This document shows positions 36,824-46,617 of a stretch of 48,454 nt of DNA, piece after piece. The first letter of the stretch is position 1. The number at the start of each line of letters is the position of its first letter. Source of the stretch: Paracoccus sp. (in: a-proteobacteria) (lineage in GTDB: Bacteria; Pseudomonadota; Alphaproteobacteria; Rhodobacterales; Rhodobacteraceae). Both the position numbers and the translations under genes were made by a program. The DNA lies in the NCBI GenBank assembly GCA_030538425.1, contig JAUNTZ010000018.1, positions 1-48,454 on the forward strand. The letters run 5' to 3'. Under the pieces are notes generated by a model, which worked only from the letters and a program-made list of their open reading frames with translations, did not search any database and was not told where the DNA came from.

Positions 36824-38296
36824 CTATTCCGCAGCCTCTCCCGGCGGCGCAAGCCCGCCCTCACCGCTGTCGATGCGGTCATGGTCGGTCTCGATCCTCT
36901 TTTGCGCGCGGGCGCCCAATTCGCGCAGCATCTCGACCTGTCGCACGACATTGCCCGAGCCGCGCGTCAGCCGGTCCATCGCCTGACCATGCGCCCGCCC
37001 GGCCTGATCAAGCGCGCGTCCGACCGCATCCATCGAATCGATGAAACCGGCCACCTTGTCATAAAGCGCACCGGCACGGCTGGCGATTTCCATTGCGTTC
37101 GATTCGCGCCGTTCAACCGTCCAGATGTGATCGACGGTGCGCAGGGTCAGCATCAGCGTGGTCGGCGTGGCCAGCCCGATCTTGCGTTCAAGCGCATAGG
37201 AGGCGAGTTCCGGATCGGCCCGCAGCGCCTCTGAGAAGGCTCCCTCGACCGGGATGAACATCAGCACATAATCGACCGAAGCCTCATCAATGCGATGATA
37301 GCCCTTGCCCGACAGGCCGTTGATATGGTTGCGCAAAGCCTGAATATGGCGGCGCAATGCGGCGTCGCGTTCGCCCGCATCAGTGGCATTCACCGAGATC
37401 TCATAATCGTTGAGCGACACCTTGCTGTCGATCACCAGGATCTTTTTCTGCGGCATATGGATGATGACATCGGGCCGCCACCGCGCGCCGTCCTCATCCC
37501 GCCAGCCGCTTTGGATATGGTAATGCGTGCCGGCCAGCAGGCCCGATTCCTCAAGAATGCGTTCAAGGATCATCTCACCCCAGGCGCCTTGCCGTTGTTT
37601 TTCGCCCTTGAGCGCACGGGTCAGCGCCACCGCCTCACGGCTGATATCCTCAGACCGGGTGTGGAGCGTTTCAATCTGTTGGCGCAGCCGCGCGCCTTCT
37701 TCGTCCATGACCTTGTTGCGGGCCTGCAATTCGGACTGAAACCGATGCACCTGATCGCGAAACGGGGTCAACAGCCCGTCAAGCTGTTCGCGATGCGCCT
37801 TCTGCATCCGGTCGCCCTGAACCTGCAAGGTTTCATCCGCCATCAGCTTGAAATGACGGGTCATTTCCTCACGCAGCCCACGAAGCGTGTCAATGTCATG
37901 GCTGGCGCGTTCACGGTCCTTTTCAGCGGCAAGCCGGGCCTGCGCCAGATCGCTTTCCAGCCGCGAGACATCGCGCCGCGCCGCATAAAGCGCGTCATTC
38001 AGCCCGTCGCGTTCCTCGCCCAAGCGCTGCAATGCGGCATCGCGTTCCTCAAGCCGGGTGCGGGCCTGCCCGCCCTGCAATTCAAGCTCGCGCGCGGCAT
38101 CGCGCGCGCCCTCAAGCCGAGCATCCTGTTCAGCAATCCGTGCATCGCGCCCGGCCAGATCATCGCGCAAGCGCGCCAGATTCCGCCCCCGGTCGCGCAA
38201 AACGACAAGGATCACCAGCAGCAACGCCGCCGTTCCCAGCCATAAAAACCGAAGAACACCCGGATCGGCCAGAAGAGATTGCCATTGTTCCGTCAC
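36824..38296 (-). CDS. rmuC: RmuC family DNA recombination protein
   Basis: A 490-residue protein with one N-terminal membrane helix (about residues 15-33, LRFLWLGTAALLLVILVVL). A coiled-coil of ~170 residues follows, then the PD-(D/E)XK-like RmuC domain (WGEMILERILEESGLLAGTHY, RPDVIIHMPQKKILVIDSKVSLNDYE, DEASVDYVLMFIPVEGAFSEAL). E. coli RmuC limits DNA inversions at short inverted repeats; the membrane anchor is common. The C-terminal tail is Pro/Glu-rich. No operon partner is obvious: 142 bp separate it from nrdR and 90 bp from the BLUF gene. Confidence 0.93.
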   Translation of the reverse strand: MTEQWQSLLADPGVLRFLWLGTAALLLVILVVLRDRGRNLARLRDDLAGRDARIAEQDARLEGARDAARELELQGGQARTRLEERDAALQRLGEERDGLNDALYAARRDVSRLESDLAQARLAAEKDRERASHDIDTLRGLREEMTRHFKLMADETLQVQGDRMQKAHREQLDGLLTPFRDQVHRFQSELQARNKVMDEEGARLRQQIETLHTRSEDISREAVALTRALKGEKQRQGAWGEMILERILEESGLLAGTHYHIQSGWRDEDGARWRPDVIIHMPQKKILVIDSKVSLNDYEISVNATDAGERDAALRRHIQALRNHINGLSGKGYHRIDEASVDYVLMFIPVEGAFSEALRADPELASYALERKIGLATPTTLMLTLRTVDHIWTVERRESNAMEIASRAGALYDKVAGFIDSMDAVGRALDQAGRAHGQAMDRLTRGSGNVVRQVEMLRELGARAQKRIETDHDRIDSGEGGLAPPGEAAE

Positions 38297-38386
38297 ATCG
38301 CGCCACCGCTCAAATGTTCACGGTTCACCCCTAAGGCAAATCAGCGTGAAACGCAAGAAAAACAACGCAAAGCGGTTAATGCGCGG

Positions 38387-38803
38387 TTAAGCCGTGCGGG
38401 ATTGCGGGCAGATATGGCGCATGAAATCAAGCAGGCTCTGGCCATAGACAAGCGGGTCGCGCAACGAAATTTCGCGACTGGCCACCCATTCCAGCAATGA
38501 TCCTTCGGTGCGGGTCGAGCGGAACATCGACCAGGCGGGGAATTCACGCGCTTCGAGAAGCCCCTCCATCATCACCTTGACGCCGCTATGGCGCGGGTCG
38601 CGTTCAATCGCGGCGCGCACGGTTGCCAAAGGCTCAGCCTCGCCCTCCAGCCATTGGAAGAACATGCCGTCCTCACAATGCAGAAAGCCGGTCAGGTTCA
38701 GCTCTGCATTGCGTTTGCGCGCGATCTCGATGATCTCATCACAGTCGGCATCGAAGCGGTCAAACCGGCCCGAGCTGCGATACAGGAAAAATTCAAGCGC
38801 CAT
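38387..38803 (-). CDS. Stand-alone BLUF-domain blue-light photoreceptor
   Basis: A 138-residue BLUF protein. All photoactive residues are present with the spacing of AppA: Tyr8 (FLYRSSG), Asn32 (ARKRN), Gln50 (MFFQWLEG), Trp91 and Met93 (PAWSM). It should bind FAD and change hydrogen bonding around Gln50 in blue light. There is no EAL, AC or other output domain; the ~35-residue C-terminal extension must pass the signal to a partner protein. AAGGGGG lies ~6 nt upstream of the ATG. It lies between rpoD and rmuC on the same strand, 94 bp after rpoD. Confidence 0.92.
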   Translation of the reverse strand: MALEFFLYRSSGRFDRFDADCDEIIEIARKRNAELNLTGFLHCEDGMFFQWLEGEAEPLATVRAAIERDPRHSGVKVMMEGLLEAREFPAWSMFRSTRTEGSLLEWVASREISLRDPLVYGQSLLDFMRHICPQSRTA

Positions 38804-38897
38804 GACAAGCCCCCTTGAACAGCGTCAGAAACTTAGCTGACCGTGGCAAGGTTTTGCAAGAGTTTCAGCGGGTTCCGCGAATTAATAAACCGCAACG

Positions 38898-40856
38898 TCA
38901 CTGATCGAGGAAGGACCGCAGCTTGCGCGAGCGTGACGGGTGCTTCAGCTTGCGCAGCGCCTTCGCCTCAATCTGGCGGATGCGTTCGCGGGTGACGCTG
39001 AACTGCTGGCCGACCTCTTCCAGCGTGTGATCGGTGTTCATGCCGATGCCGAAACGCATCCGCAGAACCCGTTCCTCACGCGGGGTCAGAGAGGCCAGAA
39101 CGCGGGTCGTCGTCTCTTTCAGGTTCTCCTGAATCGCGGAATCCAGTGGCAGGACGGCGTTCTTATCCTCGATGAAATCGCCAAGCTGGCTGTCCTCTTC
39201 ATCCCCGATCGGGGTTTCAAGGCTGATCGGTTCCTTGGCGATTTTCATCACCTTGCGGACCTTTTCCAGCGGCATTTGCAGCTTTTCGGCCAGTTCCTCG
39301 GGCGTTGGCTCACGGCCGATCTCATGCAGCATCTGGCGGCCGGTGCGGACCAGCTTGTTGATCGTCTCGATCATATGGACCGGAATGCGGATCGTGCGGG
39401 CCTGATCGGCGATTGAGCGCGTGATCGCCTGACGGATCCACCATGTCGCATAGGTGCTGAACTTGTAGCCGCGACGGTATTCGAACTTGTCCACCGCCTT
39501 CATCAGGCCGATATTGCCTTCCTGAATAAGATCAAGGAATTGCAGGCCCCGGTTGGTGTATTTCTTGGCAATCGAGATCACCAGTCGCAGGTTCGCCTCG
39601 ACCATTTCCTTCTTGGCCTGCCGCGCCTCTTTCTCACCGCGCTGCACCTGGTTCACGATGCGGCGGAATTCCTCGATATCGACGCCGACATATTGGCCGA
39701 CCTCGGCCATCTCACCGCGCAATTCCTCAACCTTGGGGCGCGAGCGTTCGAACAGCGCCTGCCAGCCACGACCCTTGTTGTCCATCATCCGGTCAACCCA
39801 GGTCGGGTCCAGTTCCGAGCCGCGATAGGCGTCGATGAAGTCGCGGCGGTTGATCCGCGCGGCATCGGCCAGTTTGACCATGCCCGAATCGATGGTCAGA
39901 ATCCGGCGGTTGATGCCATAAAGCTGATCGACAAGCGCCTCGATCCGGTTGTTATGCAGATGCAGCGAGTTGACCAGTTCGACGATCTCGCCGCGCAGCT
40001 TCTGATAGGCGGCCTCTGCGCCCGCCGAAAAGCTGTTATCCTCATTCAGCGTCGCGGACATGCGTTGGTCCTGCATGTCGGCCAGTTGTTCATAGTCGCG
40101 GGCAATCGCCTCAAGCGTTTCCAGAACGCGCGGCTTGAGGCTGGCCTCCATCGCGGCAAGCGACAGGTTCGCGCCGTCATCCTCATCATCCTCATCCGAG
40201 GGCATGGGGTTGCCATCGGCATCGCGTTCCTCACTGCGCTCGGCGGGGGCGGCCTCATCGGGGACCAGTTCTTCGTCGCCTTCCTCATCATCGACCGATT
40301 GACCAAAGGTCGTCTCAAGGTCGATCACGTCGCGCAGCAGGATGTCTTCGTCCAGCAATTCCTGCCGCCACATGGTGATGGCCTTGAAGGTCAGCGGGCT
40401 TTCGCAGAGGCCCAGAATCATCGTGTTGCGGCCCGCCTCGATGCGTTTCGCAATCGCGATCTCACCCTCGCGGGACAGCAGTTCAACGCTACCCATCTCA
40501 CGCAGATACATGCGCACCGGGTCATCGGTGCGGTCGAGCTTTTCGGTTTCCGCGCTTGAGACGGCCACCTCACGAGAGCCAGAGGTCGGAATGACCTCAC
40601 CGCCCTCAGCCTCTTCGCCGTCTTCATCGCTTTCAACGACCTGAATGCCCATTTCGGACAGCATCGACATCACATCCTCGATCTGGTCCGAAGAGACCTG
40701 ATCGGGCGGCAGAACCGCGTTCAGCTGGTCATAGGTGATATGGCCACGTTCACGCGCCTCAGCGATCATTTTCTTGACGGCCGCTTGCGAGATATCCAGC
40801 GAAACCTCGTTCTCGCGGGCGTCTTCCTTGGCGCGATCATCGTCCTTGGCGGCCAT
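38898..40856 (-). CDS. rpoD: RNA polymerase primary sigma factor RpoD
   Basis: A 652-residue sigma-70. Region 1.1 ([26 protein letters not shown]) is followed by an acidic non-conserved region ([10 protein letters not shown]), region 1.2 ([12 protein letters not shown]) and region 2 ([34 protein letters not shown]… shortened here). The end of region 2 is [13 protein letters not shown], then region 3 and region 4 helix-turn-helix ([25 protein letters not shown]). It directs housekeeping transcription. AAAGGA precedes the ATG. dnaG lies upstream on the same strand, the remains of the macromolecular-synthesis operon, with a 140-bp gap dense in GANTC sites. Confidence 0.98.
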   Translation of the reverse strand: MAAKDDDRAKEDARENEVSLDISQAAVKKMIAEARERGHITYDQLNAVLPPDQVSSDQIEDVMSMLSEMGIQVVESDEDGEEAEGGEVIPTSGSREVAVSSAETEKLDRTDDPVRMYLREMGSVELLSREGEIAIAKRIEAGRNTMILGLCESPLTFKAITMWRQELLDEDILLRDVIDLETTFGQSVDDEEGDEELVPDEAAPAERSEERDADGNPMPSDEDDEDDGANLSLAAMEASLKPRVLETLEAIARDYEQLADMQDQRMSATLNEDNSFSAGAEAAYQKLRGEIVELVNSLHLHNNRIEALVDQLYGINRRILTIDSGMVKLADAARINRRDFIDAYRGSELDPTWVDRMMDNKGRGWQALFERSRPKVEELRGEMAEVGQYVGVDIEEFRRIVNQVQRGEKEARQAKKEMVEANLRLVISIAKKYTNRGLQFLDLIQEGNIGLMKAVDKFEYRRGYKFSTYATWWIRQAITRSIADQARTIRIPVHMIETINKLVRTGRQMLHEIGREPTPEELAEKLQMPLEKVRKVMKIAKEPISLETPIGDEEDSQLGDFIEDKNAVLPLDSAIQENLKETTTRVLASLTPREERVLRMRFGIGMNTDHTLEEVGQQFSVTRERIRQIEAKALRKLKHPSRSRKLRSFLDQ

Positions 40857-40875
40857 AGCAGGTCCTTTCGCTGGT

Positions 40876-40994
40876 GATTCGGGGGTCAGGTCGAATCATA
40901 TGGGGCTGAACTCGTTCTAAACAAGAGCGCCGCCCGGCGCAAATCACCAAAATCTCAAGCCCGCTTGGCCGGGGGAGTGATTCGCAGGTGATTC
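40876..40994. promoter_or_regulatory. Cluster of four GANTC (CcrM) sites before rpoD
   Basis: GANTC occurs at 40876-40880, 40893-40897, 40979-40983 and 40990-40994, three of them inside identical GTGATTCG octamers. In many alphaproteobacteria CcrM methylates GANTC and GcrA reads it at promoters. The cluster lies in the dnaG-rpoD gap, so cell-cycle-linked control of rpoD is a plausible inference. Confidence 0.5.
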
Positions 40995-40996
40995 GG

Positions 40997-42904
40997 TCAG
41001 GGCCGGTTCTTGCGCCAGATCTGCCCCTCGACCGCCGCGCGCAGCTTGGCCGAGAGCGCGCTGCTATCCTCGCCCATATCGCTTGTATCGGCGATTTCGG
41101 GGCGCTCGGCGCGGACTCTGGCGCGGGCAATTTCACGGGCGCGCCAGGTGAGGCCCTCATCGGCAAGCCCGGTGATCTCATCCTCGGCCCGGGCCTGTTC
41201 GCGCCGCGCGGCCCGCCTGACCGCGATCTGGTCCAGGAGGTTGCCCAGAACCTCGGCGGCATGTTCGGGGGCGCAACCGGCCAAAAGCAAAGGCGAGTTG
41301 CGCACATAGGGATCGTCCATGATCCGCGTGCGCGCGCGGTCGCCCGCATCCGAGCGGCTGCCCGCCAAGAGATCATGGCAAAGCGCGTCTCGGTCAGGGT
41401 CGGCGGGCTCCAACCGCTCAAGCGCGGGTTCGAACCGCGCGGCAAGGCCGGGATGGGCCGCGCAAATCGCCAAAACAAGCGCCTCGATCAGCAATTCGCT
41501 TTCGGCACCGGCGGCAATCGCGGTGGCGCGGGTCAGCGGCAGAACCGGCACCGTAGCCCGCGCGCCGCGCCCGGCCCGCATCTCGCGCCGGTCAGGGGTC
41601 AGCTTGCCCGCGCCCCGCCTGCCGCCGAAGAGCGCGTAGCGGCGTTCGCGCAGCGCCTCACTGTAATGGTGGCGCGTGCTGTCATCGGGGATACGCGCAA
41701 TCGCGTCGCGCAGGATCTTGTCAAGCGCGGCGCGGCGCTCGGGGCTGTCGAAATCCTGCCCCTCGGTCGCGCGCTGCCACAGCAGATCGACCAAAGGCCG
41801 GGCCTGCGCGATCAGCGCGTCAAACGCGCCGCGCCCCTGCGCACGGATCAGATCGTCCGGGTCCTGACCCGAGGGCAACAGCACAAAGCGCAGCGCCTGC
41901 CCCGGCCCGGTCAGCGGCAAGGCCAGATCAATCAACCGCATCGCCGCGCGCAGCCCCGCCGCGTCGCCGTCAAGCGCGATAATTGGCTCGGGCGAGACGC
42001 GCCACATCAGCCGCAGCTGATCCTCGGTGATGGCGGTGCCAAGGGGCGCGACCGCGCCGCCAAAGCCCGCACGGGCAAGCGCGATCACATCCATATAGCC
42101 CTCGGCCACGATCAGGGGCGCGCCCTTGCCGACCGCCGCGCGGGCGGGGCCAAGATGGTAAAGATTGCGCCCCTTGTCGAAGAGCGGCGTCTCGGGAGAG
42201 TTGAGATATTTGGCCCGCGCATTGGGGTCCATCGCCCGCCCGCCAAAGGCCATGGCGCGGCCCTGCCCGTCACGGATGGGGAACATGATGCGCCCGCGAA
42301 ACCGGTCATAGGGCGCGCCGCCATCATCGGGCCGCGCGGCAAGCCCTGCCTCGATCAGCACATCCTCCGCCATGCCCTTGGCGCGCAGCGCGGTAAACAG
42401 CCCCTGCCGCTGATCGGGGGCAAAGCCGATCTCAAAGCGTTCCAAGGCGGCGCTGTCCAGCCCGCGCCGGTCCAAGTAATCCCGCGCCGCCTGCGCCGCG
42501 CCGGTGTGAAGCTGAAGCCGGTAATGCTGCACGGCCGCCTCGCAGGCTTCGCGCAGAAGCTGGTTGCGGTCGGTGCGGACGCGGGCGGCGGGATCGCGTT
42601 CGGGCATGGGCAAGCCGGCCTCGGAGGCGAGAACCTTCACCGCCTCGATGAACTCCAACCCCTCGGCCTCGCGCAGGAAGGTCAGCGCATCGCCCTTGGC
42701 GTGACAGCCAAAGCAATAGTAAAAACCCTTCTGGTCATCGCAATGAAAAGACGCGGATTTTTCCTGATGGAAGGGGCATGGCGCCCACCAGTCGCCCTTG
42801 CCCTGATTGGTCTTGCGCATATCCCACGTCACCTTGCGCCCGATCACACGAGAGATCGGGACGCGGGCGCGCAGCTCGTCAAGGAAACCGGGTGGCAGGC
42901 TCAT
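40997..42904 (-). CDS. dnaG: DNA primase
   Basis: A 635-residue primase. The N-terminal CHC2 zinc ribbon has Cys43, His46, Cys64 and Cys67 (CPFHQEKSASFHC; YCFGCHAKGD). The RNA polymerase core follows (FRGRIMFPIRDGQGRAMAFGGR, the Toprim block LIVAEGYMDVIALA, ALDGDAAG) and then a C-terminal helicase-interaction region of normal length. It makes RNA primers at the replication fork. It is upstream of rpoD on the same strand. A hydrophobic-start SLPPGFLDELRARV is standard for the family. Confidence 0.97.
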   Translation of the reverse strand: MSLPPGFLDELRARVPISRVIGRKVTWDMRKTNQGKGDWWAPCPFHQEKSASFHCDDQKGFYYCFGCHAKGDALTFLREAEGLEFIEAVKVLASEAGLPMPERDPAARVRTDRNQLLREACEAAVQHYRLQLHTGAAQAARDYLDRRGLDSAALERFEIGFAPDQRQGLFTALRAKGMAEDVLIEAGLAARPDDGGAPYDRFRGRIMFPIRDGQGRAMAFGGRAMDPNARAKYLNSPETPLFDKGRNLYHLGPARAAVGKGAPLIVAEGYMDVIALARAGFGGAVAPLGTAITEDQLRLMWRVSPEPIIALDGDAAGLRAAMRLIDLALPLTGPGQALRFVLLPSGQDPDDLIRAQGRGAFDALIAQARPLVDLLWQRATEGQDFDSPERRAALDKILRDAIARIPDDSTRHHYSEALRERRYALFGGRRGAGKLTPDRREMRAGRGARATVPVLPLTRATAIAAGAESELLIEALVLAICAAHPGLAARFEPALERLEPADPDRDALCHDLLAGSRSDAGDRARTRIMDDPYVRNSPLLLAGCAPEHAAEVLGNLLDQIAVRRAARREQARAEDEITGLADEGLTWRAREIARARVRAERPEIADTSDMGEDSSALSAKLRAAVEGQIWRKNRP

Positions 42905-42942
42905 GGCCTCTATATCGGCGCGGGGCGCGCGCGGCGCAAGGC

Positions 42943-43704
42943 TCAGACGAACTGTTCGCGCATCAGGCGCTCTTCCATCCCGTGGCCCGGATCGAACAGG
43001 AGGCGATGGTTGATCGAGGTCTCACTGCGCACCTCGACCCATCGCACCGAATCGACCTGCCGCGAATCGGCATCGGCCATGACCGGGCGCTTGTCCGTCT
43101 CAAGCACGTCAAAGCGGATCACGGCGCTGTTGGGCAGGATCGCGCCGCGCCACCGGCGCGGGCGAAAGGCGGCAATCGCGGTCAGGCCCAACACGTCAGA
43201 GCCAAGCGGCAGGATCGGGCCGTTCGCGCTATAATTATAGGCCGTCGAGCCCGCAGGCGTGCAGATCAGCGCACCGTCGCAAACCAGTTCCTCAAGCCGC
43301 ACGCGCCCGTTCACGCTGATGCGCAGCTTGGCCGCCTGCGGCCCGGCCCGCAACAGGCTGACCTCATTGATCGCAAGTGCTGCATATTCGCGCCCGTCCG
43401 CCGTCCCCGCCGTCATCGACAGCGGATGGGTCACGGTCTGCTCGGCCGCCACGATCCGCTGAGGCAGGTCATCGGCGCGATAATCGTTCATCAGAAAGCC
43501 GATCGTGCCGCGATTCATGCCGTAAACCGGCAGGCCCTTGTTGCGATGCATGACGTTCAGCATCAGCCCGTCACCGCCAAGCGCCACGATCACGCCCGCC
43601 TCACGCAGGGGCGTCTGACCATAGCGGCCCGACAGATCGCGCAGCGCCTGTTGGGCGGTTTCGGTTTCAGAGGCGACAAAATGCATTTTCATGCCGTGCA
43701 TCAT
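42943..43704 (-). CDS. nadK: NAD kinase
   Basis: A 253-residue NAD kinase forming NADP+. It shows the diacylglycerol-kinase-like GGDG motif (43-46, VALGGDGLMLN), the NE pair in ALAINEVSLLR and the glycine/serine stretch CTPAGSTAYNYSANGPILPLGS. The ATG at 43704 is chosen because AAAGGG lies 6 nt upstream on the minus strand; ATG 43692 is an alternative and an upstream in-frame start at 43755 would add 17 basic residues. It diverges from glyA across 93 bp and lies 38 bp upstream of dnaG, so nadK-dnaG-rpoD may be read together. Confidence 0.95.
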   Translation of the reverse strand: MMHGMKMHFVASETETAQQALRDLSGRYGQTPLREAGVIVALGGDGLMLNVMHRNKGLPVYGMNRGTIGFLMNDYRADDLPQRIVAAEQTVTHPLSMTAGTADGREYAALAINEVSLLRAGPQAAKLRISVNGRVRLEELVCDGALICTPAGSTAYNYSANGPILPLGSDVLGLTAIAAFRPRRWRGAILPNSAVIRFDVLETDKRPVMADADSRQVDSVRWVEVRSETSINHRLLFDPGHGMEERLMREQFV

Positions 43705-43797
43705 GGCCCGCCCTTTGCGAGAGGCCAAGCGCAATCGCGTCTTTGCGCGCCTCAAAAAAGCCGCTAAACCCCTGACAACCAGCCACAGGAGACCCCG

Positions 43798-45081
43798 ATG
43801 AGCCGCGATAGCTTTTTTTCCGCCAGCCTCTCACAGACTGACCCCGAGATCTTCGACGCCATCGGCCTTGAACTGGGCCGTCAGCGCGAAGAGATCGAGC
43901 TGATCGCCTCGGAAAACATCGTCAGCCTTGCCGTGTTGCAGGCGCAAGGCTCGGTCCTGACCAACAAATATGCCGAGGGCTATCCGGGCAAGCGCTATTA
44001 CGGCGGCTGCCAATATGTTGATATCGCTGAGAATTTGGCGATTGACCGCGCGAAAGAGCTGTTCGGCGCGGGCTTTGCCAATGTGCAGCCCAATTCGGGC
44101 AGCCAGATGAATCAGGCGGTGTTTCTGGCCCTGCTTCAGCCCGGCGATACCTTCATGGGGCTGGATCTGAACTCGGGCGGGCATCTCACCCATGGCTCGC
44201 CGGTGAATATGTCGGGCAAATGGTTCAACGTGGTCAGCTACGGCGTGCGTCAGCAGGACCAACTGCTTGATATGGAAGCGATTGCCGAATCCGCACGCCA
44301 GCATAAGCCCAAGCTGATCGTGGCCGGCGGCACCGCCTATAGCCGGGTCTGGGACTGGGCGGCGTTCCGCAAGATTGCCGATGAGGTGGGCGCCTATCTG
44401 ATGGTGGATATGGCCCATATCGCGGGTCTGGTCGCGGGCGGACAGCACCCCTCGCCGGTGCCGCATGCGCATGTCGTGACCTCGACCACGCATAAATCGC
44501 TGCGCGGGCCACGCGGCGGGCTGATCCTGACCAATGATGCCGAGATCGCGAAAAAGATCAATTCGGCGGTGTTCCCCGGTCTGCAAGGCGGCCCGCTGAT
44601 GCATGTGATCGCGGCCAAAGCGGTGGCCTTTGCCGAGGCGCTGCGGCCCGATTTCAAGGATTACGCGGCGCGCGTCGTGGGTAACGCCCGCGCGATGGCG
44701 GATGAGCTGCAAAAGGGCGGCATCGACATCGTGTCGGGCGGGACCGACAACCACCTGATGCTGGCTGATCTGCGACCCAAAGGCGTGACCGGCAAGGCCG
44801 CCGAGGCCGCGCTTGGCCGCGCGCATATCACCTGCAACAAGAACGGCGTGCCGTTTGACCCCGAAAAGCCCTTCGTCACCTCGGGCATCCGGCTTGGCAC
44901 GCCCGCAGGCACCACGCGCGGCTTTGGCGAGGATGAATTCCGCCAGATCGCCCGTTGGATCGTTGAGGTGGTGGACGGTCTGGCCGCGAATGGCGAGGGC
45001 AATAACGCCGAGGTCGAGGCCCGCGTTCAGGGAGAGGTTTCCGCGCTCTGCGCGCGTTTCCCGCTTTATCCGACGCTGTGA
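43798..45081 (+). CDS. glyA: Serine hydroxymethyltransferase
   Basis: A 427-residue PLP enzyme interconverting serine and glycine with tetrahydrofolate. Landmarks are [45 protein letters not shown], the PLP-binding [14 protein letters not shown] with Lys233, and [17 protein letters not shown] ends 5 nt before the ATG. It diverges from nadK. A 7-bp GC hairpin 12 bp past the stop probably ends the transcript. Confidence 0.98.
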   Translation: MSRDSFFSASLSQTDPEIFDAIGLELGRQREEIELIASENIVSLAVLQAQGSVLTNKYAEGYPGKRYYGGCQYVDIAENLAIDRAKELFGAGFANVQPNSGSQMNQAVFLALLQPGDTFMGLDLNSGGHLTHGSPVNMSGKWFNVVSYGVRQQDQLLDMEAIAESARQHKPKLIVAGGTAYSRVWDWAAFRKIADEVGAYLMVDMAHIAGLVAGGQHPSPVPHAHVVTSTTHKSLRGPRGGLILTNDAEIAKKINSAVFPGLQGGPLMHVIAAKAVAFAEALRPDFKDYAARVVGNARAMADELQKGGIDIVSGGTDNHLMLADLRPKGVTGKAAEAALGRAHITCNKNGVPFDPEKPFVTSGIRLGTPAGTTRGFGEDEFRQIARWIVEVVDGLAANGEGNNAEVEARVQGEVSALCARFPLYPTL

Positions 45082-45093
45082 TCGAGCGGGCGG

Positions 45094-45111
45094 GGGGGTT
45101 ACAGAACCCCC
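45094..45111. terminator. Hairpin downstream of glyA, overlapping the next gene's 3' end
   Basis: GGGGGTT-acag-AACCCCC is a 7-bp stem with a 4-nt loop placed 12 bp after the glyA stop. It also contains the stop codon of the convergent minus-strand gene. No clear T-tract follows, so efficiency is uncertain. Confidence 0.45.
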
Positions 45112-45482
45112 TGCCGCACCATCAGCCAGACGACCAGAATTCCCAGCAAAAGCAGGCCAAACAGGATCGAGGCGGCGATATTCGTCGCCCTCTCCTGCCA
45201 CCGCGAGATGCGCCCGAAAGGTTGCAGATAGGCGACAAGATCGGCATGGGCGCGCTCGGCCTCGGTGAAATCCGTCTGGCGGGCGATTTTGGGCGCATGG
45301 CTGACCCGCTCGGCCTCGCGCAGGATCTGCGCCTGCCGCAAAAGCTTATGCGGCAAGGCGCCGCCGCGACGGCGGATCATCATCTCAAGATCGACCGTCT
45401 CGCCGCGCCTTGTGCCACCAAGCCGCGTGGCCATCAGCATGGCGACCTCATCCGCGCGGGGTTTGACCTCGATCCAGTTCAT
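45099..45482 (-). CDS. Unknown C-tail-anchored membrane protein
   Basis: A 127-residue protein starting MNWIEVKPRADEVAMLMATRLGG. The first ~95 residues are soluble, rich in Arg and Glu and mostly helical. One strongly hydrophobic segment lies near the C-terminus (about residues 101-122, NIAASILFGLLLLGILVVWLM), with a short tail RQGVL. This resembles C-tail-anchored inner-membrane proteins facing the cytoplasm. I do not recognise the family and see no catalytic motif. It converges on glyA and diverges from the downstream hydrolase gene. Coding is supported by G/C-rich third positions and sensible composition. Confidence 0.65.
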   Translation of the reverse strand: MNWIEVKPRADEVAMLMATRLGGTRRGETVDLEMMIRRRGGALPHKLLRQAQILREAERVSHAPKIARQTDFTEAERAHADLVAYLQPFGRISRWQERATNIAASILFGLLLLGILVVWLMVRQGVL

Positions 45483-45554
45483 CGCGACCTCATCTGCTTT
45501 GCGCCCTTTCTAGACGCTCTGGCGCGGCAGGAAAAGCCGCGCTAGACTGGCCCG

Positions 45555-46325
45555 ATGATGCTGAATGTGACGATCAATGGTGAGGCGGGCCCGCATCCGC
45601 CGGTGATTCTGGCCCATGGGCTGTTCGGCTCGGGGCGCAATCTGGGCGGTTTGGCGCGAAGGCTGGCGGTCTCGCGTCAGGTGATTTCGGTGGACATGCG
45701 CAATCACGGCGAAAGTTTTCACGACGATGACCACTCCTATGCCGCGCTTGGCGCCGATCTGGCGGCGGTGATCCGCGAATATGGCGGGCGGGCTGATCTG
45801 GTCGGTCATTCGATGGGCGGGAAGGCTGCGATGGTGATGGCGCTGAACGAACCCGACCTGCTGCGCCGTCTGGCCGTTCTGGACATTGCGCCGGTGGGTT
45901 ACGGTCATTCGCAGCGCGAATTGATCTCGGCCATGCGCAGCATCGAGCTGTCGGCCTGCAAGCTGCGCTCGGACGCTGATCGTCAGCTGGCGAGGCGCGT
46001 GGACGACCCAAGCATACGCGCTTTCTTGCTGCAAAGCCTTGATTTGAAAGCTGATCCGCCTGCGTGGAAGCTGAACCTTGACGTGCTTGATGCGCAGATG
46101 GACAGGCTTGTCGGCTGGCCCGAGGATCTGCCCAAGGCGCGTTTTGAGGGCCCGGCCCTGTTTCTGGCGGGCGCCGATTCGGATTATGTCAGCGATCAGG
46201 GGCGCGAGGCGATCCGCGACTATTTCCCGCAAGCGCAGATCCGTGAGATCGAGGGAGCGGGCCACTGGCTTCATGCCGACAAGCCGGTCGAGACGGGCGA
46301 GATTCTGGCCGAGTTTCTAGCCTAG
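45555..46325 (+). CDS. Alpha/beta-fold hydrolase, YbfF-like esterase
   Basis: A 256-residue alpha/beta hydrolase. The oxyanion region is LAHGLFGSGRNLGG, followed by VDMRNHGES, the nucleophile elbow GHSMGGKAAM with Ser86, an acid in AGADSDY and a terminal GHWLHADKP with the catalytic His. The order and wording match the YbfF/ABHD11-type esterases acting on short acyl esters or acyl-CoA-like compounds. No signal peptide is visible. ATG 45555 or 45558 may be used, and no strong ribosome-binding site is present. Confidence 0.87.
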   Translation: MMLNVTINGEAGPHPPVILAHGLFGSGRNLGGLARRLAVSRQVISVDMRNHGESFHDDDHSYAALGADLAAVIREYGGRADLVGHSMGGKAAMVMALNEPDLLRRLAVLDIAPVGYGHSQRELISAMRSIELSACKLRSDADRQLARRVDDPSIRAFLLQSLDLKADPPAWKLNLDVLDAQMDRLVGWPEDLPKARFEGPALFLAGADSDYVSDQGREAIRDYFPQAQIREIEGAGHWLHADKPVETGEILAEFLA

Positions 46326-46617
46326 CCGCAAAGATCTGGGATGCGCGTGCTTTGCGGTGTCAACGACGCAGAAGCGCGCGACCCTCGGGCATCAGTTTCG
46401 CGTATGACAGCGCAACTGGCCTGCATCTGCCCGAGCATGTCCCGCCTGCCGAACGCGACCCCCAAACCCCTTACCAAGCACTGTGATAACCGCCGATCCG
46501 CAACAGCGGTGTGGTCCTGGCGGGCGGCTCAAGCCCTCTTGCCAAGCAGCTCAACCCACAGCCCATTTGCAACCCGCCTCACATCGGGCTACGCGATAGG
46601 CGCGATGCAAGCGGGCG
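46326..46617. other. 292-bp stretch without a supported gene
   Basis: No frame shows a clear start, ribosome-binding site and protein-like sequence. Two short plus-strand stretches in different frames read like decayed protein: one from about 46391 to a double stop TGATAA at 46482-46487, and another ending at a TAG near 46620. They may be remnants of a lost gene, or chance. No insertion-sequence ends or repeats were found. Confidence 0.4.

Noticed and set aside
40901-40925. LexA/SOS box near rpoD (GAAC and GTTC halves)
   Set aside because: The halves are 2 bp apart and inverted, whereas the alphaproteobacterial SOS box is a direct repeat GTTC-N7-GTTC.
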